Positions 21,649-32,827 of a stretch of 64,000 bases of DNA are shown in pieces. The notes under the pieces are model-generated. The model made no database searches and was not told where the DNA came from. It saw only the letters and a program-made list of their open reading frames with translations. The stretch comes from Cercospora beticola (Eukaryota; Ascomycota; Dothideomycetes; Mycosphaerellales; Mycosphaerellaceae), in assembly GCF_033473495.1 (NCBI RefSeq), contig NC_088940.1, positions 1 through 64,000 of the forward strand, read 5' to 3'. The position numbers and the translations under genes are program-made. Every line of letters begins with the position of its first letter. Within the stretch, counting starts at the first letter, position 1.

Positions 21649-23579
21649 TCAGTCACCTTTAACGGCGCTCTCTTCGTCTTTAGGTTTCTCATCTTTGGTG
21701 ATCTTCGCCCAAGGCATCAGAAGTGATCCTATGAGAGTCAGGCATGTCAGTCCTAGAGCCAGATACCAGGCTCCTGTAATAGCCTCGTTAAATACTGAGA
21801 CGAGCTTTCGCAGATCTTCGCCACTGAAAGACGATTTGATCTCGTTGAGGCCCATGTCGGGAATTCCACTAGTATCTCGTTCAGGGAAAAGCCGACGCAG
21901 GTCTCTAGCCAGTCCATTCGCAAAAATAGTCTGTCCAACAGATACAAAGATCGCCGGACCGAACATTTGCGCGAAAAGTACAACAGCTATGCCTAGCGGG
22001 ACGTCTTCTTTCTTCAAAGTCGTCTGCACTGCGTTCAAGGGACCTTGGAAGCCGATGCCGGTCGAAAAGCCTACCATGGCGAGGAAGATTATCAGCTGAG
22101 CCAAAGACGTTCTCGGACCCCACGTCGTGATCAAGCCAGCAGATACCGGCATTAAGATCGAACCCGCCAGCGAGAAAGGAGTGTAGTAGCCAAAGTAGCT
22201 AGCTCTGAAGCAAACTTCAGGTCAGTAAAAGTATCGTTCGTCGAAAAGAACGCAGTAAACACTGACCCTGCACCTTGAATCAGAAATCCAGCAAGTGTTG
22301 CGATGAGGCTTGGCAGCATCAGAAAGCCCGATTTTTGAGGGCTGAAGTCGTGCACGATCTGGTAATAGGTTGGAACATAGTACTCTACGATACTGAGGGA
22401 CGAAACGCAACCCAGAGAGAAAATGAGGCCACTGTAGACGTTTCGATTCTTGATAAGACGTGGGGGCAGAATACCCTTCTCTCCGGTCCGGGCTGCGTGG
22501 AAGGCGAAAATTGCTTGCAGGGACCCAAATAGAACGAAGAGGGTGATGATTGTAGGGCTGTTCCAAGCACGAGTGACTCCGCCCCAGTTGATGGCGAGGA
22601 AGAGAGCCACAAGGCCGCCAGTCATGAGGACCATTCCGATGACGTCCATCTCTCGAAGTAATCCGGAAAATGTCAGTGCCCGATCATCTTCTTGTGATTT
22701 CGGAATGCAGGGCAAGAAGAGGAACATAGAGACCAGAGCAGCAACACAAATAGGAATGTTGATCCAAAAACACCATCGCCACGTTGTGTGCTGGACTATT
22801 ACTCCTCCTACAGTCACCCTGTCAGCCATCTTGCATGCAAAAGCTCAAAGAGTGTGACACAACAAACCAATGACGGGACCCAAAATACCGGATAACATCT
22901 CAATTGACCCAAAGATACCTCCAAGCATGGGACGGAGTTGAGGCGCCACCACCTCCATGATCAAGTTGAAGAATCCAGCAGAACCGCCAGCAATTCCTAC
23001 TCCAGCAAGAGTCCGGCCAACGATGAACATTGGCGAGGTCTGAGCTGCAGCGCATAGCAGAGACCCAACCATGAACGCGAAATTAGACGTCATGAAAACA
23101 TATTTCGTCGGAAAATGTTTGTAGAGCTTCCCGAACGGAAATTGCATTGCGCAGGCGGCCAGGCGATAAGATGTTAGGTACCATCCCACGTCTGCGGTAA
23201 TGTTGAATTCGTCAGTGATGGTTGGAACTCCAGTTGCCAGAATTGTGCTATCGATGCCACCAACAAGAAGGACAAGGATCAGTGCCGCGAATGCCAGCGC
23301 AAGCTTCCAACCGCCGGGGTATTGCTGGCTCGTCCCCACTTCGTCCTCTGATGGATCTGCTTTTGCACTCTTGTCCCCAGCGAGACTGTCAGTTTTCCCT
23401 TTGCTGGAATTACCGTCGTCTCTCTTCTCGCTGAAGTCATCATCACTCTTGTCCAGAGATACTGGCGTCGTGGCTTGTCCTGTCTTCTGATCGGTTCCAT
23501 GTTCCACCTTGGTGTCGATCCTGTTATGAGCGCCAGACTTGGCAGGGTTCTTTGCGGAGATCATGGTGAGAGCTTTCAA
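21649..23579 (-). CDS. MFS drug:H+ antiporter (DHA2 type)
   Basis: Three exons: 23579-22868, 22807-22267 and 22204-21649, total 602 aa. Introns of 60 and 62 bp (donors GTTTGT and GTCAGT, acceptors CTGTAG and TTCAG) restore the frame exactly. The N-terminal ~95 residues are hydrophilic and Lys/Asp/Ser-rich; about 14 membrane segments follow. Family signatures: a motif-A-like GKLYKHFPTKYV, RTLAGVGIAGG, motif C of antiporters (GILGPVIGG, spanning the first splice junction) and WRWCFWINIP, typical of DHA2 efflux pumps. It would act in the plasma membrane as an exporter, perhaps of the NRPS product. It shares a ~630-bp divergent promoter region with the second bHLH gene. Confidence 0.9.
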
Positions 23580-24208
23580 GCGCTGCGTAGTGTCCCGTCG
23601 AAGTATTGAGTTTCATGGACGGTTTTGAGGGCACAACAGAGAAGAGCCTTGTCAGACGACGATACCAGCTCTATTGGGCAATGTTGTCATTGCGGTGGAT
23701 GGCACCATGGGTGGGATCATCGAGTGAACGAAAGCAATTGAGTCATGCGTGATGATCTTGAGCAGAGCAGCTCAGCAGTGTCTGGGGTAATGCGGCCTGA
23801 TCCCGACCGAGCAGCGATTGCGGCTGCCGATCAGTGGTTTCCCGGAGCTCAGGGTAAACATGGTTTGCGAGAGTGCGGTGGGCTGTGGTTCTCTCTCACT
23901 GTCTCCATCAAATGCGTCGTCGTCGAATCCCCGAATCGTACGGAGAGCGATTCTGCCTGTTACGGAGCACGATTTCTTGACAGATTCTGCATACACAGCC
24001 AATCAGCATGTCACCAAACGCGTCACTTAATCGTTCGAGTCATGCTCCGTAGGCGCGGACGCTGAGTATAATGTGTCGCCGAGCAGGGGCAATGCAATGC
24101 AATGACGAAGATGAGTGATCGTGAGCATGGGTACGCAGCAGATGCGGCCGTCAGGACTAAATGCGAGAAGCAAATGCTCAAAATGATGTTGTAAACAGCT
24201 AAGTCTAC
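23580..24208. promoter_or_regulatory. Divergent promoter region between MFS and bHLH 2
   Basis: 629 bp between two head-to-head start codons. No gene is visible inside. It contains short direct repeats such as 'gcaatgcaatgcaatg' near 24090. Specific factor sites cannot be assigned by eye. Confidence 0.45.
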
Positions 24209-25026
24209 ATGGAAATGAATCCCAACGAGTTCTCAGATCTGGGCTTATCAAACGACTCTGTATTCAATGACTGTCAGGTGAACACTCCACCATCATCGTG
24301 CTCACGCTGAGTTGTTTCGCAGTCTCCGTGGACAATCTGTTCACGCTCACGCCCACGTCCGAAGTGAATCCTCAGAGCGGAGATGGCGCGACCAGTCAAT
24401 TGCCTATTGAGCCACAGTTTCCCCAGAACGGAACTGCTCCCCAAGATCCGGCGGCAGACAGCTTGGCAACGATACTCGATACGGTCGACGAAGAAGCAAT
24501 TTTCGAATACTTGAAAACACGTGCTGGAGCACGACCGGCATCACGACGACGATTGAGAGACGTGGAGGACAAGCCATCCCAGGTACAAAGGAAAGCTTAC
24601 CATAAATTCAGTTACGAAGAACTGACAGCAGGACAGAGCGCATCACAGGTACCTCCAAAGCGACGGAACAGTCGGCTCAGAGAGGGAGTGACCGAGCCTA
24701 CGCCAAGTCGACCGCATTACGCAGTCGAGAAGCGCTATCGATCAGCGTTGAATACAAAATATGCTAAATTGACCGATGCGGTACTCCAAGACTCTACTCA
24801 GCGTATCTGCCAGGCGGCAAATCCGGAATGGAACATGCAGGCACTGGAGGGTGGGAACCGCTTGAACAAGAAAGCCACGCTTTCCGCGGCCCTTGATACA
24901 ATTGACGTTCTGGTTGAGTGCTGTGAGCGCAAGGCTGGTGAGCTTGAGGACCTTGAGAAAGGCCGACAGGCGATATCCGCTCGGGCACGAGAACTGGTGG
25001 GTCAAGATATTAATTCGGCAATGTAG
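24209..25026 (+). CDS. bHLH transcription factor, SREBP-type basic region (2)
   Basis: Exon 1 is 24209-24272 (MEMNPNEFSDLGLSNDSVFND); a 50-bp intron (24273-24322; GTCAGG donor, CTGAG branch, GCAG acceptor) leads to exon 2 24323-25026, giving 255 aa. The splice gives a smooth join (...VFND-FSVDNLFTL...). The bHLH domain (RPHYAVEKRYRSALN then KYAKLTDAVLQ, loop, NKKATLSAALDTIDVL) has the SREBP-class Tyr in EKRYR. The loop is long (about 30 residues) and helix 2 runs into a Glu/Lys-rich coiled stretch. It differs clearly from the bHLH at 20293-21029 outside the domain, so this is not a recent duplicate. It ends 45 bp from the convergent HDAC stop. Likely a nuclear regulator of neighbouring genes. 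Confidence 0.8.
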
Positions 25027-25071
25027 ATCTGTGCTGTGTATCAAAAATGCTTCAAGTGTATATTTGTACCT

Positions 25072-27099
25072 CTATGAAAGACCGATATCCTCGTTTCCGC
25101 CTTTGTGATTGTCCTCCATAGCTTCCACAGCTTCTGCAGCGTCACTAAGCCCAAGCGTGTGACTGTCTACTCTGTTCATACATTGGACGATAGACGGCTC
25201 GGGCTGTATTGGCGCTGGTTCCAGAACGATTGACGGCTGTGCGATGATCTCGACATGTTCCGCAGGGGCGTCCCTCTGGACTACTGTTTGTTCAACGTTC
25301 GTGGGCTGGGAAACTTCGTTGCTCTCGTCACGAATCGCTTCCTGCAGCATCGTTGTCGTCGTTCTGTCAGGTTCAGGATCGTTGCCTGGGTCAATCGATG
25401 GGACCGGCTCAGTTATCTGGTCTGTATCATGATCGCTTGACAAAACCTTACACCCGCTGCCACCCTCACCCACTGTGGACGGGCTTCCGTGATCAGCATT
25501 TGCTCCCGAGTCCACTCCTCTCGCGTCTTCCAAGCCAGACATATCCATATCATCCTCAATCATCCGATCTTCCACCCGTTCCGTGAGCCGTTGATCTTTG
25601 GAGGTCTCCTCGTCAGCATCTTCATCATCCAGTCTGTCGTCCATCTCGTCAATATGTTCGTTCATGCCGACTGGATACCGCGGCACGTCTTGAAGCTGCA
25701 CAGAGGGGACCGGTTGTGCTTGACGAAGATTGGTATAAACAAATGACTTGATCTTCGCCAGGTATTCAGCACTGTTCCGGTTGTCCATATTGCTCGGCTT
25801 GACGTCTAGTTCGAAGTCTGGCGAGTAGTACTCGTAATAGTCTGTAAATGGCATCGAGCGAGACAGATCAACACCAACTATCTGTCCAGTCTCATATGCC
25901 CATGCTCGAGCGACCTGACAAGTGAGTCTCAGTTCTTGCACGATTCGTTCATGAGGCCTATGCCGGACTCACGTTTCGTATTGTATAGCCACCACCTCCC
26001 AGGAAAAGCGTCGGCAGGTTGAATTTCTTCACGAAGTTGACGCAGTTCGCATGCCCGGCCAGGCTCAAGTTGAACGCACCGAGGCGATCGCCAGACAAAG
26101 AATCAGCTCCACACTGCAGGACGATCGCGCCCGGTTGAAAAAATTCCACGGCCCATGCGGTCACTGATTCGAAAACATCCTTATAGCTGGCGTCGTCGAT
26201 ACCATCTCGCAGCGGTACGTTGACTGAGTAGTGTTTCCCTGCACACCTATTGTCAACACTGCAAGAAGATCACGGGATGAAGATCCATTTCATACCTTGT
26301 CCGATTCCAATATCGCGAAGGTCGCCGGTTCCTGGAAAGAATTCGCCGTATTTATGCAAGGAGACACACATTACCCTGTCAGTGGTGTAGAAGGCTTCTT
26401 CGACACCGTCGCCGTGATGCACATCGATGTCGATGTACAACACTCGTGCATGGAACCTGAGCAATTCAAGGATTGCAAGGACGATATCTGCACGTCAGCA
26501 CTTTTGGTCAGCAGGCGCAATATTACTCTCTACGGTTTCACGAGTGTCTGCCTATCGATGACCTGCTGGACTCGGATAGTTGAGGACGACTTGCCATTTA
26601 TGTAGCAAAATCCGGATGCCTCGTTCTTCTTTGCGTGATGCAGCCCGCCCGCCCAATTGATCGCCATGTCACATTTCGCACGGTTGAGTCTTGCCGCTCC
26701 TTCCATACTGCCACCGGCGCTAATCGCGCAGAACTCAAAGACGCCGTCGAACGGAGGACAATCTTCCCCAACATTGTGCTTGGCGCACTCCTTAGCCAGA
26801 AGATGTTCATTGTCGGGCGTAACACGCTGCAAAAAGTCCACGTACTCGTCCGTATGAAACTGTGTCATCTCGTATCTTGACGCTGGTTTGGCCCGGTAGA
26901 TCTCCATTTTATTGTATAGTCCATAGTTCATAACAAGTGAATGCACCATTCGAATTCGATGGGGCTTCATTAGGTGTCCCGACTGGTAGGCGTAGTTCCC
27001 GACATCGCTGTCATAGAAATAGGCCACCCTCTTCTTCTGAGTCGAAGGCGAGTTCGTGCCTATTCCTGGAGGGTCCAGCGGAGGTGCGGCGTATGCCAT
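25072..27099 (-). CDS. Class I (Rpd3-type) histone deacetylase
   Basis: Four exons: 27099-26595, 26487-26296, 26238-25973, 25914-25072, total 601 aa. Intron 1 (26594-26488) uses a GC-AG donor (G|GCAAGT); introns 2 and 3 (57 and 58 bp) are GT-AG. The catalytic core is complete: the active-site pair GGLHHAKK (His154, His155), zinc ligands Asp190 and His192 in DIDVHHGD, Asp278 in CGADSLSGD, and Tyr317 in GGGGYT. The tail of about 200 residues is acidic and includes [17 protein letters not shown], which resembles the start of the extension found on RpdA-type enzymes of filamentous fungi, but the following basic part looks diverged. It removes acetyl groups from histones in the nucleus. Embedded among NRPS-cluster genes, it may be a second, divergent copy; that needs the rest of the genome. 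Confidence 0.93.
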
Positions 27100-27655
27100 T
27101 GTTGAGATTGAAGCCAGGCTGGGAAGTCCAGCAAGTTTGGGGCATCCTCCATCGCGAAAGACAGAGATAGTCCATCTTGCCTAGCTGTGCAACTGCGAAG
27201 ATGCAAGCGGAGAGTCGCAGAGTGAGATTGAGCCGGACCGCAATTCTGCCAAAGCTCAACCGTCGACGGCGCTGACTAGGTGGAGAAGTTTATCTCGACG
27301 TGCTGGTCATTTCTTGTTGATCATGGTGGGCGCACAGCTTTCCATAGCTACTGCAGCAGTGGGTTTTATACGTTCATCGTCCCACCACTGCCACATCATG
27401 CCACACATGCGCGTTGTAAGAGTGGCATGATCTTGGACACACCACGTGAGTATCCGAAGCAGATCGCCCAGCCATGTTCCCATCCTTGCGGTCGATTGAG
27501 TTTGGGAGCTGACATTGGTCAAGAATCAAGATGCAGGCAGACGTAAAAGCTTTGAGAGTCTCGCAGGAGCTCAAACTCTACAACCAAGAGGCTTACGCTA
27601 TACCTGAGCTCAGAACGCTACACGCTTACGCTATACTGAAACCCTCGAAGCCAAT
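27100..27655. promoter_or_regulatory. Divergent promoter region between HDAC and N-demethylase-like gene
   Basis: 556 bp between head-to-head start codons. It includes near-repeats around 27585-27640 ('gcttacgctatac' three times with variations at 27591, 27623 and 27657). No gene is evident. Confidence 0.4.
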
Positions 27656-28821
27656 ATGCTTACGCTGTTCAACTTCGGCTGGCCTCAGCTTAGCTGGTCA
27701 TTGTGCATTGCAGCCTTGTACATACTACGGACTTGCGTCAGCTCCCTTTGGCCTCGCACAACAGGCAAAGCCATCGTCACAGGGAGCGGGACCGCTCAGC
27801 AGAGTGCCATTGATCCCAATGCATGGATCAGTCCTGTTCGAGGCCTTGACTACCTACAATCCGATCCAATCCCGTACCGCCCCTACGAGTTCCAGGGTCA
27901 TGTCACGATGGGCATTCAGAAACGAAAACGAGAAGATTGGATCCGGCTCGACTCAGGATATCTCAACCGAATCGCTGAGCGCAAAGAATTGATCGAGAAC
28001 AAGCCTGAATACACTATCGGAACTGGAACTCTGGTGAACGATGCCATCGAAGAATTGTACAATGAAATCATGGTCGATTACCTGCCAAAAAGGTTCCCTG
28101 ACATGTTTCGTGTGAATGGCAAAATTTGCGAAAACATGGCCACCAAGGGGTCGTACCCACTTGACCCAAGCATTCTTACCCCAGCAGAAATGCTGCGACA
28201 TCTTGGCCTGAACGTAGAGGAGGACTTCTACATTATGTGTCCCGATGCAGAAGACGGCCAATTTCGACTCCGAGGTTACATCGCTTGCTTCCCGGGTGGC
28301 TTCCTCAGTCCAGCGAGAGTTGGTGAGAGTGTCCGTGAGATTCATCAGCCCGTTCCTGGATACGACGAGAAACTCGGTCGAAGCGTCGATCGCTACTTCA
28401 ACCGCATGGTGCCGGGCGACTTCATCGGACGCATGAATGTATGTTTTGTGATGAAGAATATCGATCGAGAATGTGCTAACGACAGTAGTGGTCACTCCAG
28501 ACCGATGGCGTCGATTTGTTCCGAATCGACGGTAATAACTTCTATCCAGGTCAGGAAGACAGAGAAGACTTCAAAGCCAAGTTTCAACCCAATTTGGACG
28601 ATTGCTACTTGCGCGTGGAGCACCAGACCTTGTGTGCACTTCCAAAAAGCCGTGCTATCATTTTCTGCGTCCGCTCGTACATGACTTCGCTCCACGACAT
28701 TCGCAGAAACGGAGAAGGACCGAAGCTGGCAGATGCGATTGAAAGCATGCCAGAAAAGCTTGCGGAGTACAAGATGGTGCCGTACTGGGGGAACATAATT
28801 TTGCCTTGGCTGCGTTCATAG
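27656..28821 (+). CDS. DUF3445 / heme-dependent oxidative N-demethylase-like protein
   Basis: Exon 1 27656-28438, a 50-bp intron (28439-28488; GTATGT donor, GCTAAC branch, AGTAG acceptor), exon 2 28489-28821, giving 371 aa. The junction produces the family motif N-WSLQTDG. Other family features: PYRPYEFQGHVTMGI near the N-terminus, PGGFLSPARVG in the middle, and RVEHQTLCALPKSRAIIF near the C-terminus. Residues about 10-30 are hydrophobic (a possible membrane anchor). Relatives are bacterial and fungal heme proteins proposed to oxidatively remove N-methyl groups. Beside an NRPS it could tailor a peptide or amine, but that is inference; this family is also common outside clusters. Confidence 0.85.
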
Positions 28822-29185
28822 CTCGTATAGAGTTCACCGGACTATTCTTGCGTGCATTTAAATAGTTCTACAGATACAATATTGGTTGGCGTTCGTAAAT
28901 CAGATACCTTAGAATACAAACAAAGCATATTTCGAGTCCCGCGTTGATGTCTCAGTATCGTGATCGTGTGGTATTCAAGCCTCCTTTTGACACCGGATCG
29001 TGCGATGTTCTGATGCCTGCTCGCGTGCGACAAGCACATTCAACAGGCTCTTGAGTCGTATCACCTTGCTTGATGCTGTAGTGAGCTGGTCAAAAGCAGT
29101 GGTATCTGAGAGAGACTGAATCGAAGCGAGGTAAAGGGTACTGCAAGCGTTATATCAATTTCTAAACTACAGCTCGCACATTTGG
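28822..29185. other. Intergenic, convergent 3' ends
   Basis: 364 bp between two convergent stop codons. No open frame or repeat of note; presumably holds both polyadenylation regions. Confidence 0.4.
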
Positions 29186-29809
29186 CTAGTTCTGCAGTAA
29201 CGCTATCACATCCTCCGTTCTTTCGACATCACAAAATTCATTCTTCATGGTTGCCAAGTGCACCGCATGAACAGTTTCAGCATCGTAGGACTTTCCCTCA
29301 AACTCCACGTCGAACGTCGCTGTCCCATCACTGACAAGCACCAAGGCTCCCCGTGTCGACTCATCCAAATCCGGAATGCCGTAGCTGTGCTTGACAACGT
29401 TGAGATTCGACGCCATGCGGACCGTCGTAGCAACACAATGTGCTGTCATCAGACCGCAGACGACTAATCGTTTGATGGCTTGGTCTTGGATGGACGCTTG
29501 CAGCGTCGTCTCAACGAAAGGAGAGTTCGTCGTTTTCGGGAACACTTTCTCCCCAGGAGCAGGAGCAGCGTAGGGCATGAAATCTGAGCTTTCTTTGGAG
29601 GGGTGAAGTGGCGAAGCTTCGAAGGTGGAATGATGACAGACATGAAAGATCGGTGCTCCAATTTTGCGAAATGCGGCCAAAAGTGCAGCAATATTAGCCT
29701 CGAATTGTGGCGTAGACCGAGACGATCCCCAGTGGGTTGGATGATCGAAGCCTTTCTGAATGTCGATGAGAAGTAGTCCCGTCTCCGCTGGGAGATACTT
29801 AGGCGCCAT
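29186..29809 (-). CDS. Isochorismatase-fold cysteine hydrolase
   Basis: A 207-aa protein without introns. The ATG at 29809 (MAPKYLPAETG) is chosen because it places the family's first beta-strand LLLIDIQKGF directly after the start, as is usual; the frame stays open upstream to 30022 but that part is not family-like. The catalytic triad is visible: Asp16 (LLIDIQ), Lys92 (VFPKTTNS) and Cys125 (GLMTAHCVATT). Members hydrolyse amides or vinyl ethers (nicotinamidase, N-carbamoylsarcosine amidase, isochorismatase-like); substrate not predictable here. It is divergent from the NRPS-like gene, with a ~400-bp shared promoter, so co-regulation is plausible. Confidence 0.88.
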   Translation of the reverse strand: MAPKYLPAETGLLLIDIQKGFDHPTHWGSSRSTPQFEANIAALLAAFRKIGAPIFHVCHHSTFEASPLHPSKESSDFMPYAAPAPGEKVFPKTTNSPFVETTLQASIQDQAIKRLVVCGLMTAHCVATTVRMASNLNVVKHSYGIPDLDESTRGALVLVSDGTATFDVEFEGKSYDAETVHAVHLATMKNEFCDVERTEDVIALLQN

Positions 29810-30216
29810 AATGTTGGAAGATGTTGACGATTCTGTTCCAGTAACTGGTTCCGGAGACCTTTTGTGCGATCGAATGTTGTAAAAAGGCGTGAGGTCGAAG
29901 TTGGCACCGAATGCAGTGATTGGTGCTCTCTGCGAAACCGAGACCGAGGTCAGTTCTGCGCCCTTCGTCTTCCTGATCGAACACTTCTGCAAAAAAGTGG
30001 TATCCGGCGCACAAGTCATCAAAGTCGCCTCAAGGCGGCGCTAATTCGCACCATCCCATCGCACTGGGGCCCAAGAAGGCCTTCGCCACGCCGGGCGTCA
30101 GACCGCTGCATCACACATCTTTGACGCATCATGGCCACCACTTCGAATGCGGCAGAGATAGGGCCACAGACGCAGCTGGATAATCAACAGTGGTGGCTGC
30201 CGAAACGTACATAGTG

Positions 30217-32827
30217 ATGGTGGGCGCACTGGTACCACCATTGAGCATGATACCACCAACTGCAGACAGGGCATCCATGAAGCTCCCTGGGAGAAGATTG
30301 AGTTTAATATCACTGCATGAGGTTTTCCTGGGACGCCCTGCAACTGACAAAGACAACAACAGCAACTCCACAATGCCACAAACCAACAACGTCAGTGCTG
30401 CAACCGGAATTGGCCGATCGGAAGACTTCTGGATCAAGCAGTTTGAGGGAGTTGATGCGGCAGCTTTTCCGCGGGCACCTGCATCTTCCAAGAAACCGAG
30501 CAAGAACACCGCTTCAGCTGCCGTACAGTTGCCGAGCCCTAGTCAGAAGTACCCAAGGAAGTCTGTATCGGAAGCTGCCAAGATCCTGCTCGTGGCATCG
30601 TGGGCACTTGTACTAGGTCGTTACTTGGACGTCACCGATGTTACATTTGGATGCTTCCATCCACAGTCACTGGAGAATGTCGTGCCCCAGCGTATCCAGA
30701 TTCCCGACTCTGCTTCCATGGCAGCGTACCTCCGCATTGTGGAGGAGCAGATTATTCTCGTCGAACAACAAGTCCCCTCGTCCATCAGCGAGATTGCAAA
30801 GTTGAGCGAGTGGACGAGTCAGGCATGCCAGGCGATTCAAAACGTTCTTGTAATCAACGACAACACAGGGTATGAGTCAGAGGTCTTCTCGGAGCATTTC
30901 TGGAATTCCACTGGAGCTCTCGCCCAATACCCTCTACTGCTGGTCTGTGACGTGACCCAGGAGACCTGCATGACATCTCTGAGGACTTTTTTCGACCCTA
31001 GGGTCGTTGCATCAGAGCAAGCAGATCGCATCACGGCTCACATTGAACATGTCTGGAAGCAATTGCTTGCGTTGTCCTCATCCACTGAGCAAACGAAGGA
31101 TGTCGTGTTGCTGAATGAACGCGATGAGAACGATATCATGCGCTGGAACCAAGACATACCGGAATCTATCGATGATTGTGTTCATAATTTGATCGACCGG
31201 CGGATGGCTCAGCACCCTGAAGCCGAAGCAGTGTGCGCCTGGGACGGCAGCTTGACCTTCCGCCAACTGGACCATTTGTCGGGACGATTAGCATGCTATC
31301 TTCGTGACTTGAGTGTATCGTGCGAAGACTTTGTCCCACTCGTGTTCGAGAAATCTAAGTGGCATGTCGTCGCCATGATCGCCGTCCTTCGAGCTGGAGC
31401 TGCATTCGTTCCCCTGGATCCATCAAACCCAAGCGAGAGGCTTCGGGACATCGTTGCGCAGCTTCAACCGAAGGTCATACTCACATCTCCGACAGCGAAG
31501 GAGAGAACTGGAGAGCTTGGATCTGCTCAGAAACTTCTGCTGTCTGCCAACGCAGAAGACTGGCTACCGATGGAGGAGTGGACTTCTCAGACCGTCAAGC
31601 CATCCAACGCCATGTATGTTGTCTTCACGAGCGGCTCTACCGGCAAACCGAAGGGGGTTGTGATAGAGCATGGCATGTTTTGCTCCAAGGCCAATCCACG
31701 ATGTGAAGTCCTCGGTCGGAATGAGAACACACGTATCCTACAGTTTGCGTCATCCAGCTTCGACCTCAGTATCGAGGACGTGTTGCTCACCATCATGTAC
31801 GGTGGTTGTGTATGCGTTTCCTCGGAGGAGGATCGCGTGAACGATCTCGAAGGCGTGATGCAGCGAATGCGGGTCACTTGCGCACACATCACGCCCTCGA
31901 TTGCGAATACTTTGTATCCGGAGAACCTCCCTTCGCTTCAGCAGCTTCGACTGGGAGGAGAACCGATGACGAGGCAGCACGTTCGACGCTGGGCACGGAT
32001 GCTGGAATTGAAGAATGCCTACGGCCCGACCGAATGCACCGTCACTGCGGCCGTCTCCGAGCGTCTATCGCTGAACTCCGATCCTGCAGACCTGGGCAGA
32101 GCTGTTGCGTGCCGGTCTTGGATAGTCGATGCAAGTGATCACAACCGTCTCTGTGCCATAGGATGTGTGGGTGAGCTGCTCCTCGAAGGACCCATTCTAG
32201 CACGCGGCTACTACAATGAGCCCGGGAAGACCGCAGACAGTTTCATCTTCGATCCAGCGTGGTGTCTGCAGGCCCCATTTCTTGAACACGGGAACCAGAA
32301 TCGACGCTTCTACAAGACTGGTGATCTTGTCGTGTACTTACCCGACGGCCGTCTCAAATACATTGGCCGAAAAGATTCACAGGACAAGTTGCGCGGTCCG
32401 TATCACATGCATTCTCCTGGCGCGTCATATGCTAATTCGGATTGCAGGTCAACGCCTCGAGCTGGGAGAGATTGAAACACATCTCAGGAATTGCAATCTT
32501 GAAGTCGATGATCTGGCGGTAGAAGTAATTCGACCATCAGCCGACCCTGCTGATGCATGTCTTGTCACGTTCTGCGCTCTCGGCGATTATTTTGCCAAAG
32601 GAGAAGAAACAGCGCTAGGAATTTCTGCTACCGTTCGGAACAAGTTGGCAGAAATCGCAACGTCCGCGAAAGATCGTCTGGCCGCCAGTTTGCCTTCCTA
32701 CGCGGTGCCATCTGTGTTCTTGCCCTTGAAGAGTTTGCCTCGCACAATCTCTGGGAAGACTGATCGGAAGGCTTTGAGGCATCTTGGATCGTCGTTGGGT
32801 AGTCATGGATTGAGCATCTTCTCATGA
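30217..32827 (+). CDS. NRPS-like adenylating protein: partial C + A, no carrier domain
   Basis: Exon 1 30217-32395, a 52-bp intron (32396-32447; GTCCGT donor, GCTAAT branch, TTGCAG acceptor), exon 2 32448-32827, giving 852 aa. The start could be a later ATG (30250 or 30373). Residues to about 330 match only the C-terminal lobe of a condensation domain (starts near EDFWIKQFEG; no HHxxxDG). A complete A domain follows: FTSGSTGKPKG, NAYGPTE, YKTGD, GRKD, RGQRLELGE (across the intron) and the A10 lysine in TISGKTDRK. The protein stops 17 residues after this, with no thiolation domain, and none is visible downstream. By-eye specificity positions: D-L-E-H-R-G-A-V-T-K. It could charge a carrier domain in trans, for example the A-less module of the NRPS at 7166-16834. 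Truncation by decay is the alternative. Confidence 0.88.

Noticed and set aside
25072..27099. HDAC resistance substitution at the active-site tunnel
   Set aside because: The tunnel phenylalanines in GFCY and EFFPGTG are conserved; the Leu in VSLHKYG is not a tunnel residue by the alignment I can make, so no resistance mutation is claimed.
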